This document shows positions 8,373 through 17,525 of a stretch of 64,000 nt of DNA, piece after piece. Made by a program: the position numbers and the translations under genes. Source of the stretch: Flavobacteriales bacterium CG_4_9_14_3_um_filter_40_17 (GTDB taxonomy: Bacteria; Bacteroidota; Bacteroidia; Flavobacteriales; Flavobacteriaceae); NCBI GenBank assembly GCA_002790195.1, contig PFUR01000012.1, positions 25,797 through 89,796 on the forward strand, given 5' to 3'. The notes under the pieces are model-generated. The model saw nothing but the letters and a program-made list of their open reading frames with translations, had not been told where the DNA came from and ran no database searches. Each line of letters begins with the position of its first letter. Position 1 is the stretch's first letter.

Positions 8373-9759
8373 GATGCGTTTTTTCGTTTAGTTTTTTATA
8401 TTTCTCACCCGATGCTTTGAGGATGGTTTTAACCTCTGCTTGTGCAATCACCGGGAAAGTTCTGGCGTATAACAAAAATAAGGTGAAGAAAAACCCGAGT
8501 GTCCCGATAAAAATCCCGACATCCACAAAAGTTGGCGAGAACATCGTCCATGATGAGGGTAGATAATCTCTGTGAAGCGAAGTGACGATAATCACGAAAC
8601 GCTCAAACCACATACCGATGTTTACAACGATTGAGATGATAAAAGAGAACATGATGCTGGTACGTAATTTTTTGAACCACATAAACTGTGGTGAAAACAC
8701 ATTGCAAGTCATCATTGACCAATAAGCCCACCAGTAAGGACCGGTCGCTCTGTTCAAGAATGCATATTGCTCATATTCCACTCCGGAATACCAGGCCATA
8801 AACAGCTCTGTTATGTAAGCAACGCCCACGATGGAGCCGGTAATCATGATGACAATATTCATCAACTCGATGTGCTGAACGGTTATATATTCTTCTAGGT
8901 GAGACACTTTACGCATGATAATCAACAAAGTATTTACCATTGCAAAACCGGAGAATACCGCACCCGCAACGAAATACGGCGGGAAAATGGTGGTGTGCCA
9001 GCCCGGAATGACAGATGTTGCAAAGTCAAAGGATACAATGGTGTGCACAGAAAGTACAAGTGGTGTAGCCAAACCTGCCAAAACCAAAGAAACTTCCTCA
9101 AACCTTTGCCAATCTTTCGCACGGCCACTCCAACCAAAACTCAAGATGCTGTAAATTCTTTTTTGAAATGGCTTAACGGCACGATCACGTATCATCGCGA
9201 AGTCGGGAAGCAAACCAGTCCACCAGAAAACCAGCGAAACGGAAAGGTAAGTTGAAATTGCAAATACGTCCCAAAGCAACGGGGAGTTAAAGTTTACCCA
9301 AAGCGAACCGAATTGATTCGGGATTGGCAATACCCAATAACCCAACCACGGACGACCCATGTGGATAATGGGGAAAAGCCCGGCTTGAATAACGGAGAAG
9401 ATGGTCATTGCCTCTGCGGAACGGTTGATGGCCATTCTCCATTTTTGGCGAAACAACAACAATACCGCCGAAATAAGTGTTCCGGCATGGCCGATACCGA
9501 CCCACCAAACGAAGTTGGTGATGTCCCAAGCCCAACCCACCGTTTTATTCAATCCCCAAGTTCCGATACCGGTAGAAATGGTGTAAATGATGCAGCCCAA
9601 TCCGTATAAAAATGCGGTAAGGGCAATGCTAAAAACAATCCACCACTGTTTGTTGGCAGGGCCTTCCACAGGCGCAGCCACATCTACGGAAACATCGTGA
9701 TAATTTTTGTCTCCGAGGACTAATGGTTTTCTTATGGGTGCTTCGTAGTGCGACGACAT
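8365..9759 (-). CDS. actC: Alternative complex III subunit ActC (NrfD/PsrC-like quinol-binding membrane protein)
   Basis: Polytopic membrane protein of 464 residues with about 10 helices and the NrfD fold. Phrases such as WWVGIGHAGTLISAVLLLFRQ, and FSPTFVDVGIFIGTLGFFF near the end, are typical of the family, which holds the quinol site. It works with the Fe-S subunit ActB upstream (gap 22 bp) and ActD downstream (8-bp overlap). Confidence 0.94.
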   Translation of the reverse strand: MSSHYEAPIRKPLVLGDKNYHDVSVDVAAPVEGPANKQWWIVFSIALTAFLYGLGCIIYTISTGIGTWGLNKTVGWAWDITNFVWWVGIGHAGTLISAVLLLFRQKWRMAINRSAEAMTIFSVIQAGLFPIIHMGRPWLGYWVLPIPNQFGSLWVNFNSPLLWDVFAISTYLSVSLVFWWTGLLPDFAMIRDRAVKPFQKRIYSILSFGWSGRAKDWQRFEEVSLVLAGLATPLVLSVHTIVSFDFATSVIPGWHTTIFPPYFVAGAVFSGFAMVNTLLIIMRKVSHLEEYITVQHIELMNIVIMITGSIVGVAYITELFMAWYSGVEYEQYAFLNRATGPYWWAYWSMMTCNVFSPQFMWFKKLRTSIMFSFIISIVVNIGMWFERFVIIVTSLHRDYLPSSWTMFSPTFVDVGIFIGTLGFFFTLFLLYARTFPVIAQAEVKTILKASGEKYKKLNEKTHHE

Positions 9760-9781
9760 AGTTTCGATTATGATTTCTTAA

Positions 9782-12700
9782 TTATATTTCTGTTGTATTC
9801 CTCACTTTGACATGATAGAAAACGTTTGGCTTGGTGCCAACTTCTTCTAACAAGTGATATACCCGATTACTTTCTTTTAATTCAGCAACATGGCTTTCTT
9901 TGTCATTGATATCACCGAAAGTCAAAGCTCCATTTGAGCAAGCGTTTGAACAAGCTGTCTGGAATTCACCATCTTTTATGACACGGCCATCGCGTTTGGC
10001 ATCCAAAATGGTTTTTTGTGTTTTTTGAATACACAAAGAGCATTTTTCCATAACTCCACGTGAACGTACCACTACATCTGGGTTGAGTACCATTTTACCC
10101 AAATCGTCATTCATGTTATAGTCAAACTCGTCGTTGTTGCTATATAGAAACCAATTGAACCTCCTTACTTTATAAGGACAGTTGTTGGCACAATAACGCG
10201 TACCGACACAACGGTTATAAGCCATTTGGTTTTGGCCTTGTTTCCCGTGTGAAGTAGCTGCGACCGGGCAAACAGTTTCGCAAGGCGCATGGTTACAATG
10301 TTGGCACATCACCGGTTGGAACGCTACTTGCGGATTTTCTGAAGCGGATTCGAGTTCACCAAAGCCCGATTTTGACTCCCAAACCCCGGAGAAATTTTCA
10401 CGTTTTTCGTTGTCTTCTTTAAATGTTTCTTCGGATGAATAGTAACGGTCAATTCGCAACCAATGCATGTCGCGGCTTTTTCTGATTTCAGTTTTGCCCA
10501 CGACAGGCACATTGTTCTCTGCTTGACAAGCGATTACACATGCTCCACAACCGGTACAGGCATTCAAATCTATTGACAAATTGAAATGATGACCGATAGA
10601 TCGGTCAAATTCCGTCCAAAGGTCAACCGAAGTCGCGGGCACTTCTTGGTGATCTACCGATACCTGGGCTTTTTCATTCCAAACTTCCGGTTTCTCGTTG
10701 TTGTATTTATCAAGAGTCGTTTCTTTGATGATAGAACCACGGCCCATCAGGGTATTTTGAAGTTGCAAACAAGCAAACTCGTGCTCGCCGGCTACTTTTT
10801 CTATTGTAACTGATTGTACGTTGTTGAAACCCTGATACAGCGCATAGGCATTGACTCCTACTTGCATTTCTTCTTTCAACCCGCTTTGACGGCCATATCC
10901 CAAAGCCAATCCAACCACGCCTTGTGTTTGTCCGGGTTGAATAATAACGGGAACTTTTGGTAAGGTCTTGCCGTTGACTGTGAGTTTGACATAACTTCCG
11001 TTCAATCCACCGTTGGCAACATGAAAATTTTCTAAGCCCAATTTTTTGGCATCCGACTTGCAAACAGACAGATAGTTGTCCCATGATACGCGGGTAATCG
11101 GGTCGGGCATTTCTTGTAACCACGGGTTGTTGGCTTGCCTGCCATCTCCCAAAGAAGTTTTGGTGTATAATTTTAATTCCATTCCTTCGATGGAATTTTT
11201 GGATAGCGAAATTGCACTCGCGTTAAAATCGACCGGCGTTGAAGCGGTTGATTCCTTTTCAGCTTCTTCAGTCGTTTGCGCGACAAATACGCCATCATGC
11301 AAAGCTTGATTCCAAGATTGCCCTTTCAAAATCCCGGTTTTCCAAAAGTCTTTTAAGTAATCGTAGTAGGGAGTTTCGTTTCCACCCCATTGAAGCAAAG
11401 CATCTTGAAAAGTAATTGAACTGAAAAGCGGGTTGATGGTTGGTTGTATAAGCGAAAAATGATTTTTCTTGATTTCTACATCACCCCATGACTCGAGGTA
11501 ATGCGACAAGGGCGCAACATATTGAACCAAGGCTGTGGTTTCATCCGGACGGAGTGAAAAGACGACACTATAATCTACTTTTTTGAGTCCGTCGATAAAT
11601 TCTTGTGCATTTGGCAAAGAATAAACCGGATTCACATTGTTGATAATTAAAGCCTTAATCGTCCCGGCATTCATGTCTTTTATCAATTGATCTACCTCGG
11701 CATTGTTTCCCTGACGAATCAATTTTGGATTGGCTGCATCAAACGCTTCACTTTGCAAAGCTTGGTTGATGGCCAAAACCAACAGTTGTGCATTTTTATC
11801 TTGTATGCCTGAGACAACGACGGCTTTGCTTCCGTGCTTTTTGAGTTCGGAGGCAACTTCTTTGACCACTTCATCTGCTTTGGTTTCGGCTGTAGAAACT
11901 GCATCGTCGGCAATGGCACTGTAAAGTTTGGCCAAAACACGATTCAATTCTGAATAATTTAAAGGTATTCTTTGGTCTGCATTTGAACCGGAAAGTGTCA
12001 AATTTGATTCAAACTGTATGTGTTTGGACATTTTGCCATCCTTTGGAACGCGGGTTAGCGCGTAACCTTTGGCATATCCGCCACCTTGCCAATCTCCCAA
12101 AAAATCTGCATCGACGGAAACGATATAATCTGCTTTAGAAAAATCGTAATCGGCCAAAGCCCGTTGGTTATAAACAGCTTGAAAAGCATCCAAGGCTGCT
12201 GATTCAGAAACTGCATCATACACAACATGGCGAACATTTATATAAGCTTCTTTAAATGTGTTTATGATTTTGGCAGTAGAGGGGCTGGCTAAAGTTCCTG
12301 TCAAAAGGGCAATTTCACCTGCTTCATCCATCAATTCGCTAAACTTAATTACGGCATCCAAATGGAAATCTTCCCATGCAATCGGCTGGCCGTATTTGGT
12401 AGGTTCTTTAAGCCTGCCGCTATCATACAATGACAATACAGACGCTTGAACCCGTGCATTGGCAGAAATGACAGAACCCGGCGTGGTATTGTTTTCTATT
12501 TTTATCGGCCTTCCTTCACGGGTTTTTACCAACAAATTGGCAAAGTCATAGCCATCTGCTACAGAGGTTGCGTAGTAATTTGCAGTCCCGGGAGTAATTT
12601 GTTCCGGTTTGACTACATACGGTATCGACTTGACAATAGGCCCTTCGCAGGCAGCCAATGATGCCGCCGCCGTAGTAAATCCAAGGTATTTCAAGAAATC

Positions 12701-12859
12701 TCTTCGTGAGGTTGACGATTGTTCTAAATCCGTTTTATTACCCAGAAAATCTGCCGTAGGAATTTGTTCAACAAATTCGTTTTGCCGCAACTTGGCAACA
12801 ATCGGATTGTTTTCGTCTAATTCTTCGACACTTTTCCAATATTTTTTGCTTGAAGCCAT
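9782..12859 (-). CDS. actB: Alternative complex III subunit ActB, iron-sulfur protein with molybdopterin-oxidoreductase-like domain
   Basis: 1025 residues joining two modules. Near residues 50-70, SRRDFLKYLGF followed by SLAACEGP forms a twin-arginine-type export signal with a possible lipobox. Residues about 80-740 resemble the catalytic domain of molybdopterin oxidoreductases, which in this family has lost the cofactor. The C-terminal quarter is a ferredoxin module with Cys groups CTGCGACVIAC, CQHCNHAPCETVCP, CVGTRYCANNCP and CSLCIQKTQ, enough for the four Fe-S clusters (one 3Fe-4S and three 4Fe-4S) known in the complex. It carries electrons from quinol to the haem subunits on the periplasmic side. 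It is 30 bp downstream of actA. Confidence 0.95.
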   Translation of the reverse strand: MASSKKYWKSVEELDENNPIVAKLRQNEFVEQIPTADFLGNKTDLEQSSTSRRDFLKYLGFTTAAASLAACEGPIVKSIPYVVKPEQITPGTANYYATSVADGYDFANLLVKTREGRPIKIENNTTPGSVISANARVQASVLSLYDSGRLKEPTKYGQPIAWEDFHLDAVIKFSELMDEAGEIALLTGTLASPSTAKIINTFKEAYINVRHVVYDAVSESAALDAFQAVYNQRALADYDFSKADYIVSVDADFLGDWQGGGYAKGYALTRVPKDGKMSKHIQFESNLTLSGSNADQRIPLNYSELNRVLAKLYSAIADDAVSTAETKADEVVKEVASELKKHGSKAVVVSGIQDKNAQLLVLAINQALQSEAFDAANPKLIRQGNNAEVDQLIKDMNAGTIKALIINNVNPVYSLPNAQEFIDGLKKVDYSVVFSLRPDETTALVQYVAPLSHYLESWGDVEIKKNHFSLIQPTINPLFSSITFQDALLQWGGNETPYYDYLKDFWKTGILKGQSWNQALHDGVFVAQTTEEAEKESTASTPVDFNASAISLSKNSIEGMELKLYTKTSLGDGRQANNPWLQEMPDPITRVSWDNYLSVCKSDAKKLGLENFHVANGGLNGSYVKLTVNGKTLPKVPVIIQPGQTQGVVGLALGYGRQSGLKEEMQVGVNAYALYQGFNNVQSVTIEKVAGEHEFACLQLQNTLMGRGSIIKETTLDKYNNEKPEVWNEKAQVSVDHQEVPATSVDLWTEFDRSIGHHFNLSIDLNACTGCGACVIACQAENNVPVVGKTEIRKSRDMHWLRIDRYYSSEETFKEDNEKRENFSGVWESKSGFGELESASENPQVAFQPVMCQHCNHAPCETVCPVAATSHGKQGQNQMAYNRCVGTRYCANNCPYKVRRFNWFLYSNNDEFDYNMNDDLGKMVLNPDVVVRSRGVMEKCSLCIQKTQKTILDAKRDGRVIKDGEFQTACSNACSNGALTFGDINDKESHVAELKESNRVYHLLEEVGTKPNVFYHVKVRNTTEI

Positions 12860-12889
12860 CTTAAAGGAGTATATTAAGCTTAAACTTTA

Positions 12890-14161
12890 CTAATAATGAC
12901 ATTTTGCACATTCCAATCCACCCATTTCTGCAACAGTTGGTTTTTCTAAACCATATTTTTTGGAAAGTGCTTCGTGGATTTTTTCATAATATAGATTGTT
13001 GTCCATTTTCACTTCCGTTTGGCGGTGGCAATTGATACACCATCCCATGGTAAGCGGAGAAAACTGACTCATTATTTCCATTTCTTGAACGGGCCCGTGA
13101 CAGGTTTGACAAGCTACACCTCCCACTGTAACATGTTGGGCGTGATTAAAATAGACGAAATCGGGAAGGTTGTGAATGCGAACCCACTCAACGGGTTGGG
13201 TCTCACCTGAATATTGTTGAACCTCAGGATCCCAACCTACAGCTTTGTATAATTTTTGAATTTCTCCGTCATAAAATGCTTTGGAATATTCTGCGGTCGT
13301 TTCACCTTTGTATTCGGCTATGCTTTTGTGACAATTCATGCAAACGTTGAGAGAAGGTATTCCGGAAGTTTTACTAACCCGAGCTGAAGAGTGGCAATAA
13401 TTGCAATCAATCTGATTGGCTCCGGCGTGGATTTTGTGTGAATAATGAATGGGTTGAATCGGTTGGTAGCCTTGATCGACACCCACTTGCATCAAATATC
13501 CGTAAGCAAAATAAGCACTACTCAACAACAGGAAAACAACGGTTACCAATACCAAAAATTGGTTTTCGGCGAAAGCTTTCCAAATAGGTTTTCTGCCGGT
13601 TGGCGTAATTTCTATGCCGTTAGCCTTGGCTATTTTAGATAGAATCTGACGAACCAAAACAAGCATTACAGTCAGAAGCAACAACACTATGACTAAAGCT
13701 GCTAAGACGATTTGATTGATGTTTTGGCTTCCTTCTGCGGGTGCAGCAGTTGTCGAAGCAACCGAAGTATCGACAACTGGTGCAGGAGGTGGTGCTTCTA
13801 CATAAGCCAAAATGTTATCGATGTCCGCATCCGATAACAATGGGAACGGAGTCATCGGCACTTTGTTAAATTCTTCAAAAATGGCTTTAGCCTGTGCATC
13901 GCCACTGTTGATAAGATCCGAACTGTTTCTAATCCACTTTTGCAACCACTCTTTGGTACGTCTCTGCGTGACACCCGCCAACGCGGGCCCTACCAATTTT
14001 TGATTGACTCTGTGACAAGCCGCACAATTTGAGTTAAAAAGTTGTTTTCCGGCAACCGGATCGCCCTCTTGAGCAGAAGCAATTTGAGAAAAAACTAACG
14101 TAACCATCAACACTGCCAGCAGCATGTAGAGGAAAGAAGAACGCAAGATCACATTTTTCAT
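12890..14161 (-). CDS. actA: Alternative complex III subunit ActA, six-CXXCH multihaem cytochrome c (fused form)
   Basis: First gene of the respiratory operon. A cleavable signal (residues 1-30, ending ASA-Q) precedes a class I cytochrome c domain with CAACH (46-50) and GPALAGVTQRR. A Pro/Ala linker (about 123-145) and two membrane helices follow (about 149-171 and 195-216). The C-terminal pentahaem region has CNYCH, CMNCH, CQTCH, CINCH and CAKCH. The fusion of an extra monohaem domain to the pentahaem cytochrome is, as far as I recall, usual in Flavobacteriia. Both ends are well defined; the sixth CXXCH is only two residues from the C-terminus. Confidence 0.94.
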   Translation of the reverse strand: MKNVILRSSFLYMLLAVLMVTLVFSQIASAQEGDPVAGKQLFNSNCAACHRVNQKLVGPALAGVTQRRTKEWLQKWIRNSSDLINSGDAQAKAIFEEFNKVPMTPFPLLSDADIDNILAYVEAPPPAPVVDTSVASTTAAPAEGSQNINQIVLAALVIVLLLLTVMLVLVRQILSKIAKANGIEITPTGRKPIWKAFAENQFLVLVTVVFLLLSSAYFAYGYLMQVGVDQGYQPIQPIHYSHKIHAGANQIDCNYCHSSARVSKTSGIPSLNVCMNCHKSIAEYKGETTAEYSKAFYDGEIQKLYKAVGWDPEVQQYSGETQPVEWVRIHNLPDFVYFNHAQHVTVGGVACQTCHGPVQEMEIMSQFSPLTMGWCINCHRQTEVKMDNNLYYEKIHEALSKKYGLEKPTVAEMGGLECAKCHY

Positions 14162-14235
14162 AAAAAATGAAATTTCAATATGTTTTAAAAACTTTACGAA
14201 ACCTTAGGCTGGCTCGATGTTTGTAATGTTGAGGG

Positions 14236-14243
14236 CAAAAATA
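14236..14243 (-). promoter_or_regulatory. Candidate -7 box of the actA-ctaD operon
   Basis: Minus-strand TATTTTTG (plus-strand CAAAAATA) matches TAnnTTTG and would give a leader of about 70 nt before the actA ATG. No well-spaced TTG lies upstream; the nearest is only 6 bp away. It is the best match in the 206-bp divergent gap 14162-14367. Confidence 0.3.
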
Positions 14244-14340
14244 CTACTTCAACTCGATTTTGAAAATATTAACTTAAAATAGAAAGGTAATTTGTATCCG
14301 TTCTAAATAGAGTAGCCATATTCAAAAAAAAATTAAATTG

Positions 14341-14348
14341 TAGATTTG
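14341..14348 (+). promoter_or_regulatory. Candidate -7 box for the SPOR protein gene
   Basis: TAGATTTG matches TAnnTTTG exactly and lies 19 nt before the ATG at 14368. A good -33 TTG is missing. Confidence 0.35.
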
Positions 14349-14367
14349 CAAATATAACTATTGAATC

Positions 14368-14766
14368 ATGTTGACAATGCTTTCATTAAAAACTAAAGTG
14401 TTAATTTTTACGGCTTTTCCCCTCGGTGTTTTTTTTACTTATGCACAGGATACAACTTTGACCGAAAAAGCTGCTACTAAAGAAATAACCCTTGACAAAT
14501 TAATGTCTGAACGGGTAACTTTCAACAAAACTGAAAATATTCCGGGCAGATATACCGTTCAATTGTATTCGGGAAATCTTAAAATTGCCCAAGAGGTGTT
14601 GACGCAATTCACAGAAAAATTCTCTGAAATTTCTGCTGTTATCCGATTTCAAACCCCCAATTACAAAGTTTGGATACCTAACTTGCGAAACAAATTAGAT
14701 GCGGAAAAATTGTTTGATTCTGCAAAACCGGACTTTCCAAATATTTTGATGTTTAGAAATAAATAG
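14368..14766 (+). CDS. Exported SPOR-domain protein
   Basis: 132 residues. An N-terminal hydrophobic signal (about 8-26, ending TYAQ-D) suggests export to the periplasm. Residues about 60-130 match a SPOR domain: RYTVQLYSGNLKIAQEVL, then FQTPNYKVWIPNLRNKLDAEKLF. SPOR domains bind denuded septal peptidoglycan, but the single short domain here gives no further function. It is transcribed divergently from actA and is monocistronic by spacing (150 bp to the next start). Either Met1 or Met4 could start the protein. Confidence 0.7.
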   Translation: MLTMLSLKTKVLIFTAFPLGVFFTYAQDTTLTEKAATKEITLDKLMSERVTFNKTENIPGRYTVQLYSGNLKIAQEVLTQFTEKFSEISAVIRFQTPNYKVWIPNLRNKLDAEKLFDSAKPDFPNILMFRNK

Positions 14767-14868
14767 GAATGGTCAAATTGAAATAAACTATTGACAAGCA
14801 ACTAATTCCGGCTCTATAATACCAGAAATTAGAATCAGGATTATCTACTTTGCCTTTTCAAGTAAATG

Positions 14869-14900
14869 TTGCACTACCATTTGTTTTATTCGTATTTTTG
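14869..14900 (+). promoter_or_regulatory. Promoter of the glycosyltransferase-dihydroorotase-DUF4296 operon
   Basis: TTG at 14869-14871, a 21-bp spacer, and TATTTTTG at 14893-14900 form a full Bacteroidota promoter. It lies 15 nt before the ATG at 14916. Because it overlaps the upstream extension of the reading frame, it rules out the longer start at 14850. Confidence 0.6.
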
Positions 14901-14915
14901 CGCAAATTATTGGCT

Positions 14916-15644
14916 ATGTCTGAAGCAATTGTCATCATACCTACTTACAACGAACTTGGCAATATTGAAAAGGTTGTAAGAAGCGTTTTAAGCCTTGAAA
15001 ACAATTTTCACATCTTGGTAGTCGATGACAATTCTCCAGATGGCACGGCCGATACTGTCAGAAAGCTTGCTCTTGAATTTCTGGGAAAAATATTTTTAGA
15101 AGTCCGCACCAAAAAATCAGGTTTAGGAACAGCTTATATACACGGTTTCAAATGGTGCTTGAAGCGAGATTATAATTTCATTTTTGAAATGGATGCAGAT
15201 TTATCGCACAATCCGTTCGATTTACCTCGGTTGCTCATGGCTTGCCAAAATGGCGCAGACATGGCCATCGGTTCTCGGTATATTTCGGGCGTAAACGTAG
15301 TCAACTGGCCTATGAAAAGGGTTTTGTTGTCTTATTTTGCTTCAGTTTACGTGCGATTGATTACGCGAATGAGAATCCAGGACACCACAGCCGGTTTTGT
15401 TTGCTACAAAAGAAAAGTACTCGAAACACTTGATTTAGACAGAATTAAATTTATCGGATATGCTTTTCAGATTGAGATGAAATTCAAAACACATTTGAAA
15501 AAATTCATCATCGAGGAAGTCCCGGTTATTTTTACCGACCGAAGCAATGGCGTTTCCAAAATGTCAGGCTCTATTTTTAAAGAAGCTATTTTTGGCGTAA
15601 TCTGGCTGAAATTGAATAGCCTGATTGGTATTTTAAAAGTTTAA
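14916..15644 (+). CDS. Polyprenol-phosphate mannosyl/glycosyltransferase (Dpm1-like, GT2)
   Basis: Transfers a sugar from a nucleotide donor to polyprenyl phosphate on the inner face of the membrane, supplying lipid-linked sugar for glycosylation or envelope synthesis. The GT-A signature is clear: IIPTYNELGNIEKVV at the start, VVDDNSPDGTADTV, and the metal-binding EMDADLSHNP. QDTTAGFVCYKRKVLE is typical of Dpm1 relatives. No C-terminal membrane domain is present, so this is the short soluble type (242 residues). The ATG at 14916 is preferred because it opens the domain (MSEAIVIIPTYNE) and follows the promoter. First gene of a three-gene operon; the next gene is 18 bp away. Confidence 0.88.
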   Translation: MSEAIVIIPTYNELGNIEKVVRSVLSLENNFHILVVDDNSPDGTADTVRKLALEFLGKIFLEVRTKKSGLGTAYIHGFKWCLKRDYNFIFEMDADLSHNPFDLPRLLMACQNGADMAIGSRYISGVNVVNWPMKRVLLSYFASVYVRLITRMRIQDTTAGFVCYKRKVLETLDLDRIKFIGYAFQIEMKFKTHLKKFIIEEVPVIFTDRSNGVSKMSGSIFKEAIFGVIWLKLNSLIGILKV

Positions 15645-15662
15645 AACGGAATTTATAAAAAG

Positions 15663-17006
15663 ATGAAGAGAACCTTGATTAAAAATGCCCGAATTGTGAA
15701 CGAAGGGACAATCATGGAAGGAGATTTATTGATTGAAGATGCTTTCATTCTGGAGATAGGCCGAGATATCAGTGTAAAAAAACCAAACACACAGGTCATT
15801 GATGCCCAAGGGAAATATTTGATTCCGGGGGCGATTGACGATCAAGTCCACTTTCGCGAACCCGGACTTACACACAAAGCGACCATCGAATCGGAATCAC
15901 GGGCGGCAATAGCCGGTGGAATTACTTCGTTTATCGAGATGCCCAACACCATCCCACAAACTACCACATTGAAACACCTGGATGAAAAATTCGAAATCGC
16001 TGCCAAATCATCTTACGCCAACTACTCCTTTATGTTTGGCGGAACAAATGAGAATTTGGAAGCAATCAAAAATTTAAAACCCAATCAGGCAGCGGCTATC
16101 AAACTTTTTTTGGGGTCTTCTACCGGAAATATGCTGGTTGACAATCCCAATATCTTGGAGCAAATATTTTCAAATGCCAAGCTGTTGATTGCTGTCCATT
16201 GCGAAGATGAGGCAACGATCCGAAAAAACACCGAAAAATACGTCCATCAATACGGAGAGGATATCCCGATAGAATGCCATCCACTCATCCGAAGCGAAGA
16301 AGCTTGTTTTCTTTCTACCTCCATGGCAATTGAATTGGCTAAAAAAACAGATGCCCGGCTACACGTTTTTCATCTCTCAACCGCCAAGGAAGCTAAACTT
16401 TTCAGCAACAAGATACCGTTGGAAAAGAAGAAAATCACAGCGGAAGCCTGTATTCACCACCTTTGGTTTTCTGATGAAGATTACGCAGAAAAAGGAAGCT
16501 TGATAAAATGGAACCCAGCTGTAAAAAAACCAACCGATCGGGAGGGATTGTGGGAAGCCCTTTTAGACAATCGCATCGATGTGATTGCGACAGATCACGC
16601 CCCACATACAAGGGATGAAAAAAAACAAAAATACCTCAAATGCCCATCCGGTGGGCCCTTAGTTCAACATGCCTTGCCGGCCATGTTTGAAATGCAGCTA
16701 CGCGGAAAACTAACAGTCGAAAAACTGGTCGAAAAAATGTGTCACAATCCGGCAAAATTATTTCAGATAGAAAAACGCGGATTTTTGAAGCCCGGATACT
16801 ATGCCGACCTCGTGCTGGTTGACACAACTTCGCCTTGGACTGTCAACAAAGACAATATATTGTATCAATGCGGGTGGTCTCCTTTTGAAGGTTCCAATTT
16901 TAAATCGAGAATAACACATACATTTGTCAATGGCAAATTGATTTATAAAAATTTCGAATTCAAAGAAATTAAAAATGCCATGCCATTAAGTTTTAATCGA
17001 ATCTAA
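15663..17006 (+). CDS. pyrC: Dihydroorotase (type I, Bacteroidota form)
   Basis: Forms dihydroorotate from carbamoyl-aspartate in pyrimidine synthesis. The amidohydrolase barrel shows GAIDDQVHFREPG (57-68), SFIEMPNT, KLFLGSSTGNML, VHCEDEAT, HVFHLST and VIATDHAPHT, so most metal and substrate residues (His63, Arg65, the Asn of MPNT, two later His, and Asp of TDH) are present. The first His of the usual HxH metal motif is Gln61. I recall the same DDQVH form in other Bacteroidota dihydroorotases, so it is probably a lineage trait and the enzyme active. Length (447) is normal. It could instead be a related hydantoinase-like hydrolase, but the MPNT and HFREPG signatures favour dihydroorotase. Confidence 0.88.
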   Translation: MKRTLIKNARIVNEGTIMEGDLLIEDAFILEIGRDISVKKPNTQVIDAQGKYLIPGAIDDQVHFREPGLTHKATIESESRAAIAGGITSFIEMPNTIPQTTTLKHLDEKFEIAAKSSYANYSFMFGGTNENLEAIKNLKPNQAAAIKLFLGSSTGNMLVDNPNILEQIFSNAKLLIAVHCEDEATIRKNTEKYVHQYGEDIPIECHPLIRSEEACFLSTSMAIELAKKTDARLHVFHLSTAKEAKLFSNKIPLEKKKITAEACIHHLWFSDEDYAEKGSLIKWNPAVKKPTDREGLWEALLDNRIDVIATDHAPHTRDEKKQKYLKCPSGGPLVQHALPAMFEMQLRGKLTVEKLVEKMCHNPAKLFQIEKRGFLKPGYYADLVLVDTTSPWTVNKDNILYQCGWSPFEGSNFKSRITHTFVNGKLIYKNFEFKEIKNAMPLSFNRI

Positions 17007-17015
17007 CTGCAGCGA

Positions 17016-17468
17016 ATGAAATACTTGGTTTTAATATTGCTATTTTCTGCTGTGGTTGCCTGCCAAAGCATCGACGACATTAAAAAACCCAAAAACCTGA
17101 TTGACAAAGAAAAAATGGCAGACATACTGTATGATATTGCACTGTTGAACGCGGGAAGATCATACAGCCCGGTGATGATGCAGGAAAGTGAAATAGACTA
17201 CAAGGAATATGTTTTTAAAAAACACGGCATAGACAGTTTGCAGTTTGCTCAAAGCAATGCTTATTACACGGACAACCTCGATAAATACCTCGCAATTTTC
17301 ACCCTCGTCGAGGATCGCATCAAAGCAGAAAAAAGAAAATGGTCGGACACGTTGGTTCTGGAAAAAAAGAGGCGGGATTCAATTCAAGAACTGGAAAGAA
17401 AAGCCCGCGACACTGTCAATCGGGCAGAAAGAGTGGTCAAGAAAACATTGCCAAAAACGGGCAATTGA
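17016..17468 (+). CDS. DUF4296 lipoprotein
   Basis: 150 residues with a lipoprotein signal ending VVAC (Cys16), so anchored in the inner or outer membrane. The DUF4296 core is recognisable (DKEKMADILYDIALLNAGRS and the following helices). A charged helical tail, Lys/Arg/Glu rich, fills the last 45 residues. It lies 9 bp after pyrC and ends the operon; the same neighbourhood is common in Flavobacteriia. Function unknown. Confidence 0.82.
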   Translation: MKYLVLILLFSAVVACQSIDDIKKPKNLIDKEKMADILYDIALLNAGRSYSPVMMQESEIDYKEYVFKKHGIDSLQFAQSNAYYTDNLDKYLAIFTLVEDRIKAEKRKWSDTLVLEKKRRDSIQELERKARDTVNRAERVVKKTLPKTGN

Positions 17469-17525
17469 TTAGCCGTCTAAAGGCAACGGGCAAGCAGTCA
17501 TTTTTAGAATACGAATACGTGTGAA

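Noticed and set aside
3056..14161. The alternative complex III plus cytochrome oxidase operon as a novel electron-transport system
   Set aside because: Gene order and subunit composition match the form known in Bacteroidota, including the fused ActA; nothing unusual beyond minor residue changes.
14786..14835. Bulged inverted repeat TAATTCCGG / CCAGAAATTA after the SPOR gene
   Set aside because: No T-tract and several mismatches; not strong enough to call a terminator.
14850..14915. Longer start for the polyprenol-phosphate glycosyltransferase
   Set aside because: The extension covers the TTG-N21-TATTTTTG promoter and lacks family sequence.
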